Source: Nonomuraea coxensis DSM 45129
GTDB taxonomy: Bacteria; Actinomycetota; Actinomycetes; Streptosporangiales; Streptosporangiaceae
Direction: 5' to 3'
Assembly (NCBI RefSeq): GCF_019397265.1
Contig: NZ_CP068985.1
Coordinates: forward strand, 2,398,501-2,462,500
DNA length: 64,000 nucleotides
The notes under the pieces are model-generated. The model was not told the origin of the DNA and made no database searches. It saw only the letters and a program-made list of their open reading frames with translations. Of this stretch, positions 43,911-51,448 are shown in pieces. The stretch's first letter is position 1. Each line of letters starts with the position of its first letter. The position numbers were made by a program, and so were the translations under genes.

Positions 43911-43926
43911 TTGACAATATTGTCGA
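43911..43926. promoter_or_regulatory. GntR/FCD operator copy B
   Basis: The sequence contains the perfect 12-bp palindrome GACAATATTGTC (43913-43924) 22 nt upstream of the dehydrogenase start. A half site, TTGACAAT, at 43987-43994 lies about 35 nt before the divergent hydratase gene, where it also serves as a good -35 element with a TAGCGT -10 near 44011. Confidence 0.7.
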
Positions 43927-44021
43927 TTCTTCCCGCCGCGGCAGCCTACCGGACCCGCCTTCCGGCGCAATTGGCGACGAAAGTGTTGACAATCCGCTGG
44001 AACCGCTCGTAGCGTCATGGC

Positions 44022-44762
44022 GTGACCTCGGGAAAGACTCCTCGCACCCTTCTGGTGATCAGCGCCCACGCGGGCGACTTCGTCTGGCGCGCCGGCGGCG
44101 CCATCGCACTGGCCGCCCACCGCGGCGACCGGGCCAAGGTGGTGTGCCTCAGCTACGGCGAGCGCGGCGAGTCCGCCAAGGCGTGGCGCGCCGGCCACAC
44201 CCTCGACGAGATCAAGACCATCCGCCGGGAGGAGGCCGAGCACGCCGCCGCCGCGCTGGGCGCCGAGATCGAGTTCCTCGACGCGGGAGACTACCCGCTG
44301 GTGGAGACGCCCGAACTCGTGGACCGGCTGGTGCGCGTCTACCGCGACAGCGAGCCCGACGTGGTGCTCACCCACCCGCTCGCCGACCCGTACAACGGCG
44401 ACCACCCGGCGGCGGCCCGCATGGCGCTCCAGGCCCGCGTGCTGGCCCAGGCGGCCGGCTACGACGCCCCCGGCGAGCCGCTCGGCGCGCCCCCGGTGTT
44501 CTTCTTCGAACCGCACCAGCCCGAGCAGTGCGACTTCAAGCCCGACGTGCTGCTCGACATCACCCCGGTGTTCGAGGCCAAGCGCAAGGCCATGGAGTGC
44601 CTGCCGGCCCAGCGGCACATGTGGGACTACTACACCGACCTCGCGGTGCGCCGCGGCGTGCAGCTCAAGCGCAACGCCGGGCCCAACCTGGGGCTGCCCC
44701 ACGACACCAGGGCCGAGGCGTTCATGCGGCTCTACCCGCAGGTGACGGACACCCTCGCATGA
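44022..44762 (+). CDS. PIG-L-family 4-oxalomesaconate hydratase, GalB-like
   Basis: A 246-residue zinc-dependent PIG-L-fold enzyme. The first metal motif reads SAHAGDFVWRAGGAIA in place of the usual AHPDD, as in GalB-type hydratases that convert 4-oxalomesaconate to 4-carboxy-4-hydroxy-2-oxoadipate. The later THPLADPYNGDHPAAARMA supplies the other His and Asp residues. Its position directly before the matching aldolase and tautomerase genes supports this over a sugar deacetylase. GTG start; the stop overlaps the aldolase by ATGA. Confidence 0.83.
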   Translation: MTSGKTPRTLLVISAHAGDFVWRAGGAIALAAHRGDRAKVVCLSYGERGESAKAWRAGHTLDEIKTIRREEAEHAAAALGAEIEFLDAGDYPLVETPELVDRLVRVYRDSEPDVVLTHPLADPYNGDHPAAARMALQARVLAQAAGYDAPGEPLGAPPVFFFEPHQPEQCDFKPDVLLDITPVFEAKRKAMECLPAQRHMWDYYTDLAVRRGVQLKRNAGPNLGLPHDTRAEAFMRLYPQVTDTLA

Positions 44763-45466
44763 GGAACGTCGTCGTCACCGGCGTCCCGCGCGCCGACGTC
44801 GCCCGCGTCGACGTCCTCGCCGCGTACGGCGTCGCCACCGTCCACGAGGCGCTCGGCCGCACCGGCTACCTCGGCCCCCGCCTGCGCCCCGCCTGGCCCG
44901 GCGCCCGCGTCGGCGGCAACGCCGTCACCGCGCTCTGCTGGCCCGGCGACAACCTCATGATCCACGTCGCCGTCGAGCAGTGCCGCGAGGGCGACCTGCT
45001 GGTGGTCGCGACCACGTCACCGTGCACCGACGGGATGTTCGGCGAGCTGTTCGCCACCGCGCTGCGGCACCGGGGCGTGCGCGGCGTGGTCATCGACGCC
45101 GGCGTACGGGACGTCGCCGACCTGCGGGCCATGGGCTTCCCCGCCTGGAGCGCGGCCGTCAGCGCGCAGGGCACCGTCAAGGCCACGGCCGGCGCCGTCA
45201 ACGTGCCGGTCGCCATCGGCGGCCAGATCATCCGGCCCGGCGACGTGATCCTCGCCGACGACGACGGCGTGCTCGTCGTGCCCCGGGGCGACCTGGAACG
45301 CGGCATCGCCGCCGCCGGGGCGCGGGCCGCGAAGGAGGCCGCCACGCGGGAGGCGTTCCTCAAGGGCGAGCTGGGCCTCGACCGGTACGGGCTGCGCGAG
45401 CGGCTGCCGGACCTCGGCATCGTCTACCTGACCGCCGACGAGTACGACAGGGACCACGGTGCCTGA
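44759..45466 (+). CDS. 4-carboxy-4-hydroxy-2-oxoadipate aldolase (RraA fold)
   Basis: A 235-residue class II pyruvate aldolase of the LigK/ProA/HMG-aldolase type. Landmarks: TVHEALGRTGYL, CREGDLLVVATTSPCTDGMFGELFATALRHRGVRGVVIDAGVRD (with the metal-site Asp and catalytic Arg) and VNVPVAIGGQIIRPGDVILADDDGVLVVP. It cleaves the hydratase product to pyruvate and oxaloacetate. It is translationally coupled on both sides. Confidence 0.88.
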   Translation: MRNVVVTGVPRADVARVDVLAAYGVATVHEALGRTGYLGPRLRPAWPGARVGGNAVTALCWPGDNLMIHVAVEQCREGDLLVVATTSPCTDGMFGELFATALRHRGVRGVVIDAGVRDVADLRAMGFPAWSAAVSAQGTVKATAGAVNVPVAIGGQIIRPGDVILADDDGVLVVPRGDLERGIAAAGARAAKEAATREAFLKGELGLDRYGLRERLPDLGIVYLTADEYDRDHGA

Positions 45467-46559
45467 CCGCGACGACGCCGGCGTGCGCTGCATGCTGATG
45501 CGCGGCGGCACCTCCAAGGGCGCGTACTTCCTCGCCGAGGACCTGCCCGCCGACCCCGACGAGCGGGACGAACTGCTGCTGCGCGTCCTCGGCAGCCCCG
45601 ACCCGCGCCAGATCGACGGCGTCGGCGGCGCCCACCCGCTGACCAGCAAGGTCGCCGTGGTGTCGCGCTCCGCCGACCCCGCGGCCGACCTCGACTACCT
45701 GTTCCTCCAGGTGGCCGTGGACGAGCCGGTCGTCACCAGGACGCAGAACTGCGGCAACCTGCTCGCCGGCGTCGGCCCGTTCGCGGTCGAGCGCGGCCTG
45801 GTCGCGGCGTCCGGCGAGCACACCGAGACCCGCATCCGCCTGGTCAACACCGGCGGCCTCGCCACCGCCCGCTTCCCGACCCCCGGCGGCCGGGTCGACT
45901 ACCGCGGCGGCACCGCCATCTCCGGCGTGCCCGGCACGGCCGCCGCCGTCGTGCTCGGCTTCGCCGGCACCGCCGGGTCCAGCACCGGCAGGCTGCTGCC
46001 GACCGGGAACCAGGTGGACGTCATCGACGGGATCGAGGTCACCTGCGTCGACAACGGCATGCCGGTCGTCGTGGCGGCGGCGGCGGACCTCGGCGTCACC
46101 GGCTACGAGCCGTACGAGGAGCTGGCCGCCGACGCCGCGCTCGCCGGCCGGGTCCAGGCGCTGCGCCTGCGCGCCGGGAAGCTGATGGGGCTCGGCGACG
46201 TCACCGGCGCGTCCGTCCCGAAGACCACGCTCGTCGCGCCGCCCCGCGACGGGGGCGCGCTTTGCACGCGCACGTTCATCCCGGTCCGCCCGCACACCTC
46301 GATCGGCGTCCTCGGCGCGGTCAGCGTCGTGACCGCCGCGCTGCTGCCGGACGGCGTGGCCCGCCGCTTCGCCCGGCTGCCCGACGGCCCCCGCGTGGAC
46401 GTCGAGCACCCCACAGGACACCTGGAGGTCGAGGTGGAGCTCGACCTCACCACCGACCCGCCGACCGCGGTGCGCGCCGCGAACGTGCGCACCGCCCGCA
46501 AGCTCTTCGACGGGACGGTCTTCCCCCGCCCCCGACCGGACGAAGGACCGACCACCTGA
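45459..46559 (+). CDS. PrpF-family 4-oxalomesaconate tautomerase (LigU/GalD-like)
   Basis: A 366-residue PrpF-fold isomerase. The N-terminal MLMRGGTSKGAYF, the central RTQNCGNLLAGVGPFA with its Cys, and VRPHTSIGVLGAVSVVTA are typical. In the gallate and protocatechuate 4,5-cleavage routes this enzyme interconverts keto and enol forms of 4-oxalomesaconate. The GTG start overlaps the aldolase stop by 8 nt. Neighbouring hydratase and aldolase genes make this assignment more likely than 2-methylaconitate isomerase. Confidence 0.83.
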   Translation: MPDRDDAGVRCMLMRGGTSKGAYFLAEDLPADPDERDELLLRVLGSPDPRQIDGVGGAHPLTSKVAVVSRSADPAADLDYLFLQVAVDEPVVTRTQNCGNLLAGVGPFAVERGLVAASGEHTETRIRLVNTGGLATARFPTPGGRVDYRGGTAISGVPGTAAAVVLGFAGTAGSSTGRLLPTGNQVDVIDGIEVTCVDNGMPVVVAAAADLGVTGYEPYEELAADAALAGRVQALRLRAGKLMGLGDVTGASVPKTTLVAPPRDGGALCTRTFIPVRPHTSIGVLGAVSVVTAALLPDGVARRFARLPDGPRVDVEHPTGHLEVEVELDLTTDPPTAVRAANVRTARKLFDGTVFPRPRPDEGPTT

Positions 46560-47515
46560 TGAACGCCCTGCTGCACGACGTCGCCCACCTCGCCTACGTC
46601 GAGCTGCTCACGCCCGAGCCGGACCGGAGCCTGTGGTTCTTCACCGAGATCCTCGGCATGACCCGCGCCGGCGAGGACGGCGACTCCGTCTACCTGCGCA
46701 CCTACGACGACTACGAGCACCACAGCCTCAAGCTGACCGCCCACCGCACCTCCGGCCTGCGCGCCACGGGCCTGCGCGCGAGCAGCCAGGAGGCGCTGGA
46801 CCGCCGGATCGCGGCGATCAAGGACTCCGGGCTCGGCATCGGCTGGCGCGACGGCGACGCCGGGCGCGGCCCCACGTACGCCTTCCGCGACCCCGACGGG
46901 CACGAGATGCACCTGTACTGGGAGTCGGAATGGTACGAGGCCCCCGAGGAACTGCGCCCGGCGCTGAAGAACCAGCCGCAGGCGTTCCCCGGCCACGGGG
47001 TGGGCGTGCGCCGCCTCGACCACGTCAACTTCCTGGCCGCCGAGGCCGCCGCGAACGGGGCCTTCGTCCGCGACGTGCTCGGCGCCCGCGTCACCGAGCA
47101 GATCATGCTGGACAGCGGCCGCATCGCCGCGCAGTGGCTGCACTTCGGGAACAAGTCTTACGACCTGGTCTTCACCGACGACTGGTCGGGCTCCTCGGGA
47201 CGGCTGCACCACATCGCGTTCGCCACCAACACCCGCGAGGACATCCTGCGCGCCGCCGACATCTGCCTGGAGCGGGGCGTCCACATCGAGACCGGCCCGC
47301 ACAAGCACGCCATCCAGCAGACGTTCTTCCTCTACGTGTACGAGCCCGGCGGCAACCGCGTCGAGCTGTGCAACCCGCTCACCCGGCTCATCCTCGCCCC
47401 CGACTGGCGGGTCGTGACCTGGACGGAGGCCGAGCGGGCCAAGGGCCAGGCGTGGGGCCTCAAGACCATCGAGTCCTTCCACACGCACGGCACGCCGCCC
47501 GTCGAACGCGACTGA
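46559..47515 (+). CDS. Type I extradiol ring-cleavage dioxygenase (catechol 2,3-dioxygenase-like)
   Basis: A 318-residue two-domain VOC enzyme. The C-terminal domain carries the iron ligands His155 (RRLDHVNF), His217/218 (LHHIAFAT) and Glu269 (NRVELCNP), with the conserved TGPHKHAIQQTFFLYVYEPGGN active-site strand. The N-terminal domain (HDVAHLAYVELLTPEPDRSLWFF) is the structural copy. It opens a catecholic ring beside the hydroxyls using oxygen. It is the only dioxygenase in the operon, so it probably supplies the lower route; the substrate is unknown. Its ATG overlaps the tautomerase stop by 1 nt. Confidence 0.85.
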   Translation: MNALLHDVAHLAYVELLTPEPDRSLWFFTEILGMTRAGEDGDSVYLRTYDDYEHHSLKLTAHRTSGLRATGLRASSQEALDRRIAAIKDSGLGIGWRDGDAGRGPTYAFRDPDGHEMHLYWESEWYEAPEELRPALKNQPQAFPGHGVGVRRLDHVNFLAAEAAANGAFVRDVLGARVTEQIMLDSGRIAAQWLHFGNKSYDLVFTDDWSGSSGRLHHIAFATNTREDILRAADICLERGVHIETGPHKHAIQQTFFLYVYEPGGNRVELCNPLTRLILAPDWRVVTWTEAERAKGQAWGLKTIESFHTHGTPPVERD

Positions 47516-47568
47516 CGGGCGGCGTCCGGCCCATCCAGCGTCCTGCCGGACCCCCGTCACAGGGGCGG
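47514..47568. terminator. Hairpin terminator between convergent genes
   Basis: A two-part stem (GACGGG and GTCCGG on the left, CCGGAC and CCGTC on the right) spans the gap between the dioxygenase stop and the stop of the convergent 688-residue protein. Confidence 0.7.
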
Positions 47569-49623
47569 CTCCGGCAGGTCGCTCGTGTCGAGGACGAACG
47601 ACCCCCGCTCCGCCAGCAGCCGCCGCCCCCCGCCGTCCGAGGCCACCGGCAGCACCGCGACCGGCAGCGTGAAGCCGCGCGAACCCGCCCCCCACTGCGG
47701 CCAGTCGTGCACCTCCCGCAGGGACGCGAGCGGCCCCTGCGCCTTCTCCGCCACCTTCAGCAGGTGCCGGATGAGCGCCTGCTCGGCGGCGTCCCCCCAG
47801 GTGGCGGGGCCGCCCGCGAAGAGGGCCTGGTCCTCGTTGACGGCGTCCTCGCACACCGTGCGGAGCCGCGGACCGGCCCGCCCGGAGGAGACCATGTGGG
47901 CCGGGCTCCTGATGTGCCACCGGTAGATCAGCGCCATCGCGCGCTCGGACGTGAAGACGTCCTTGATCCGCGCGGGACGGTCGCCGTCAGGGCCGGGGAC
48001 CGTCCAGGTGACCGGCTCGCCCGGGCCGTCCCACGGCGTCTCGCCGAGGTCGCGGAGACGCAGCCGGGCCATGTGCCACATCCGGCGGCGGAACCCGTCG
48101 ACGGTCCGCGCCGCCATCTGCAGCCGGTAGAACCAGTGCCAGCCGCGGAAGACGTCGAACTCCGCGACCACCTGCGGGAGCGGCGCGGGCGCGCCGGCCT
48201 CGGTGTCGGTCAGCGGGCGGGACTCGTACTTGCGCTGGCCCGGTTTGAAGAGGGCGGCGCCGTTCGTCCCCCAATCGTGGGCCACGTCCACGCCCCAGCG
48301 GCCCACCGCCTCCTCGAACGCCCCGGGATCGGTGGCCTTGAGGTAGGAGAGGAACCCCCACAGCTCACCGTCCGCCACGGGCGCGGCCGGGTCCGGGTCC
48401 GCCGCGAACCCGGCGATCCAGTGGCAGGGGCCGAACGAGACGAACCCGGCGTCGTAGGCGTTCAGCACGTCGAAGTAGCCGACCTGCTCCACCTCGCCGA
48501 CCGCCCGCACCACCTTGTACGTGCTCAGCGCCGCCACCGGCCCCTCGGCCACCAGCCGCTCCAGGGCCGGCCCGCCGCCCCCGGGGTCGCGCGGCAGCAG
48601 GTGCTCGGGCAGCACCTCGCCCTCCGGCCGCCAGGTGTGCCAGAAGTTCGGGAAGGACCACGGGCCGGACCACACCACGACCGGCGGATCGGCCGGGTTC
48701 TGCGGCGGCCGGGTCACCGCGTGCCAGTCGCCGACGACGTCCAGCTCGGGATGCGCGGGCGCGACCGGCAGGCGGGCCGGCCGGTTCCAGGCCCGGGTCA
48801 GGTCGCGGGCGAAGACGCGGGGAGCGTTCGTCCCGATGTCGTCGGGACCCCAGAGGTTGTCGGCCCGCCGCGCGGGTCGGGCGCCGTCGGCGGGAAGGGT
48901 GTGCAGCCGGTCGGGCTGCCCGGCCCGCAGGTCCCACGCCTCGACGACGACGGGGCAGCGGCGGCCGGCGTCCTTCCAGCGGCGCAGCGCGAAACGGGTC
49001 CACGGGTTCACCACTCCGCTGACCGGGCCGGTGTAGCGCTCGTGGAAGCGGGCGGGGCGCGGCACGAGCCGGTCGGACCAGCGGATCGGCTCCACCCGGG
49101 CACCCGCCGCGTGGCCGGCCGGCGTCGTGTCCTCCGCGCCGCGGACGAGCCGCAGCTCGCCGCCCGCGATCCCGGTGACCTCGACGATCTCCTCGTCCAC
49201 CCGCACCCGGAACGGGACCTGGCCGGGAAGGGCCGTCACCCCGTCCACCCGCGCGGAGACGCCGCCCGCGGGCAGGCTCGCCGCGAGGACGGCCGCGCCG
49301 GGACGCCGGGCGACCGCGGCCTGCGCGAGCCCCGCGTACCGCTGGAACTCCTGGACCGCCCACCGGCTGTGCCGGCCGAAGCGCGGCTCGTCCTCGGGAG
49401 CCAGGAGGAAGCCCAGCTCGCGCAGGTCGGCGTGCAGGTCGCGCACGTGGGTGGCGTCCGTCAGCTCCGGCCGGTCCTGGCCGCCGTAGCGGGCCGGAAG
49501 GCCGGGGGCCGGGTCCCGGTCGCCGTCCTGGAGGTCGAACCCGCCGTACAGGCCGGAACGCGGGCCCTGCAACACCGCCGTCAGCCAGGCGAACACGTGG
49601 TCGAGGTCCTCGGGCATGCTCAT
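47557..49623 (-). CDS. Large orphan protein with peptidoglycan-binding-like segment
   Basis: A 688-residue protein I cannot assign. Residues about 55-110 (HVRDLHADLRELGFLLAPEDEPRFGRHSRWAVQEFQRYAGL) look like a PG_binding_1 domain. There is a beta-rich insertion (VRVDEEIVEVTGIAGGELRLVRG), then Trp-rich repeats of unknown fold. Around residue 385 AYDAGFVSFGPCHWIAGF recalls the G-x-x-S-x-G-P-x-x-W motif of some muramidase- or chitosanase-like domains. There is no signal peptide, so export would need another route (holin, injection system) or none. Neighbours do not help. Confidence 0.6.
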   Translation of the reverse strand: MSMPEDLDHVFAWLTAVLQGPRSGLYGGFDLQDGDRDPAPGLPARYGGQDRPELTDATHVRDLHADLRELGFLLAPEDEPRFGRHSRWAVQEFQRYAGLAQAAVARRPGAAVLAASLPAGGVSARVDGVTALPGQVPFRVRVDEEIVEVTGIAGGELRLVRGAEDTTPAGHAAGARVEPIRWSDRLVPRPARFHERYTGPVSGVVNPWTRFALRRWKDAGRRCPVVVEAWDLRAGQPDRLHTLPADGARPARRADNLWGPDDIGTNAPRVFARDLTRAWNRPARLPVAPAHPELDVVGDWHAVTRPPQNPADPPVVVWSGPWSFPNFWHTWRPEGEVLPEHLLPRDPGGGGPALERLVAEGPVAALSTYKVVRAVGEVEQVGYFDVLNAYDAGFVSFGPCHWIAGFAADPDPAAPVADGELWGFLSYLKATDPGAFEEAVGRWGVDVAHDWGTNGAALFKPGQRKYESRPLTDTEAGAPAPLPQVVAEFDVFRGWHWFYRLQMAARTVDGFRRRMWHMARLRLRDLGETPWDGPGEPVTWTVPGPDGDRPARIKDVFTSERAMALIYRWHIRSPAHMVSSGRAGPRLRTVCEDAVNEDQALFAGGPATWGDAAEQALIRHLLKVAEKAQGPLASLREVHDWPQWGAGSRGFTLPVAVLPVASDGGGRRLLAERGSFVLDTSDLPEPPL

Positions 49624-49689
49624 GACTCGGACCGTACGCGCGCCCGCCCGGCCGCGCCCCGGGGGAGTGCCCCGGGATTTCCCCAGCCT

Positions 49690-50610
49690 TCAGTGCCGGG
49701 GCGGCGCGTCCCCGGTGTAGACCAGGCGCGGCGGCGGGCCGCCGAACAGCTCGCTCACGGTGACGAACGTGTACCCCCGCCTGGACAGCGCCTTCAGCAC
49801 CCGGGGGACGGCCCGCACGGTCGTCGGGTGGATGTCGTGGAACAGGATGACGCCGCCTGGCCTGGCCGACCTGATCGCCACCCTGGCGACGCGGGCGCTG
49901 TCGCGGTGCAGCCAGTCGAGGGTGTCCACGCTCCACAGCACGAGCGGACGCCTGATCCCGGTGCGGACGGCGTTGTCGAAGGCCCCGTACGGCGGCCGGA
50001 CGAGCGCGGGCACGAAGCCCGTCGCCGCCTTCACGGCCCGGTCGGCGCGGGCCAGCTCGGCGCGGACGGCGCCGGCCGACAGCTTCGTCAGGTCCTGGTG
50101 CGACCAGGTGTGGTTGCCGATCTCGTGCCCGGCCGCGGCGGCGCGGCGCAGCACGGAGGGGTGGGCGGCGACGTTCTGGCCGACGACGAAGAACGTGGCG
50201 CGCGCCTGGTGGGCGGCGAGATGGCGCAGCAACTCGCCGGTGTACGGGCCCGGGCCGTCGTCGAAGGTGAGCGCCACGCACTTGACCCGCCGGCAGTCGA
50301 CCGTCCGCCGCCCGGCGGCGCCCTCCGCCACCACGGCACGCCTGCTCACGACGGTCTCCCGGGCGCCCGCGACCCGCGCCACAACCGCCGCACCCGCACC
50401 GGACCCCGTGCCGGACCCCGGGCTGGGGCTGGTGCCGGGGCCCGTGGCGGACCCGCCGCCGGGGCTCGGGGCGGCGCTCACGGCCGGGCTCGTGCCGGCC
50501 GGTTGGAGCGTTCCCGCGGCCAGCCGCTGGTGGGCCGTCGCGCACAGCGCGGTGGCCATGACCACCGCGGCGGCCACCCGCGCCGCCACCCGCCTCGCAC
50601 CCGTGCTCAT
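49690..50610 (-). CDS. Secreted polysaccharide deacetylase (NodB domain, CE4)
   Basis: A 306-residue exported CE4 enzyme. A signal peptide and a long Ser/Pro/Gly linker (to about residue 75) precede the NodB domain: motif 1 TFDDGP (Asp117, Asp118), motif 2 GNHTWSH, motif 3 RPPYGAFD, motif 4 around WSVDTLDW and motif 5 ILFHDIHP. It removes acetyl groups from N-acetylglucosamine polymers such as peptidoglycan or chitin. All metal ligands are present. It is a single gene; the 177-nt upstream gap holds nothing I recognise. Confidence 0.88.
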   Translation of the reverse strand: MSTGARRVAARVAAAVVMATALCATAHQRLAAGTLQPAGTSPAVSAAPSPGGGSATGPGTSPSPGSGTGSGAGAAVVARVAGARETVVSRRAVVAEGAAGRRTVDCRRVKCVALTFDDGPGPYTGELLRHLAAHQARATFFVVGQNVAAHPSVLRRAAAAGHEIGNHTWSHQDLTKLSAGAVRAELARADRAVKAATGFVPALVRPPYGAFDNAVRTGIRRPLVLWSVDTLDWLHRDSARVARVAIRSARPGGVILFHDIHPTTVRAVPRVLKALSRRGYTFVTVSELFGGPPPRLVYTGDAPPRH

Positions 50611-50787
50611 GTGATCCCCCCATCACCGGCCCCGCCGCCGGGACCATCCCCTATCGGTTGGACATCCGCCACTCGCACCTGGTTCGCGGCGAACCGTGCT
50701 CGCGGCCGGCGCCCCCGGCGGACCTCGCCCGCGGCGCACGGCGCGGAGGCTTGATCCGGCGATCCGGGGCCGAGGATCATGCGGGGA

Positions 50788-51441
50788 ATGGACTACTACC
50801 TGATCTCCACCTCGGCACATGACCGGTCCCTGGCGGGAGTCCTGGTGGAGGAGTTCGTCCTCTGCGAGGACTTCACCGCGACCGGCATCGACAGCGCCGA
50901 GTGGGGATCGGAGACGGGGGAGTGGCTGGCCGCGCCGGAGGTCAGCCGCCTCATCCGCTCCGACGGCGCGCTCCGCGCCCGGGTACGGCCGGCGGGCCGC
51001 CGCACGGCTCGGGAGGCGTACGCGCGGCTCGGCGGGGGAGAGCTGCCCGAGGAGGACGAGCTGCGCGAGCATTTCAGACGCCGCCAGCCGCTGCCCACCA
51101 CCGCCCCGCTCCGGCTGGGGTCGGGGGCGGCCCAGGACCGCCGCTACCGCATCCTGTTCGCCGGCGAGCTGGGCGCGGACGGGCTGGCGGCGGCGCAGGC
51201 GGCGTTGCGGCTGGAGCCCACGGGCGATCCGCGGGTGGTCGGCAAGGCGTCCGTCAGCGCGGGCGGGCACGGCTTCACGTGGGAGCTGCGCCGCATCGGC
51301 TCCGGCATCGCCTGGTGCGTGGACGTGACCGCGCGGCTCGGCGGCGGCTCCCTGGCCACGCTGGAGACGCTGCTGAACTACCACCGGCAGGCCGTGCGCA
51401 GGCAGGGCCTGATCCCGGTCACGGTCGAGCGTTTCGCCTGA
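50788..51441 (+). CDS. Hypothetical protein, 217 residues
   Basis: No family recognised. The N-terminus (MDYYLISTSAHDRSLAGVLVEEFVLCEDF) and a basic Arg-rich middle lead to a C-terminal half with alternating strands (HGFTWELRRIGSGIAWCVDVTARLG) and a helix. There is no signal or membrane segment. The start is the ATG at 50788 behind GCGGGGA; an ATG at 50779 is in frame. It converges on the glucodextranase with only 7 nt between stops. Confidence 0.6.
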   Translation: MDYYLISTSAHDRSLAGVLVEEFVLCEDFTATGIDSAEWGSETGEWLAAPEVSRLIRSDGALRARVRPAGRRTAREAYARLGGGELPEEDELREHFRRRQPLPTTAPLRLGSGAAQDRRYRILFAGELGADGLAAAQAALRLEPTGDPRVVGKASVSAGGHGFTWELRRIGSGIAWCVDVTARLGGGSLATLETLLNYHRQAVRRQGLIPVTVERFA

Positions 51442-51448
51442 GCGCGGC

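Noticed and set aside
44022..44762. Mycothiol or GlcNAc-type PIG-L deacetylase
   Set aside because: The first metal motif is AHAGDF in place of AHPDD, and the gene is locked between oxalomesaconate-route genes, which favours a GalB-like hydratase.
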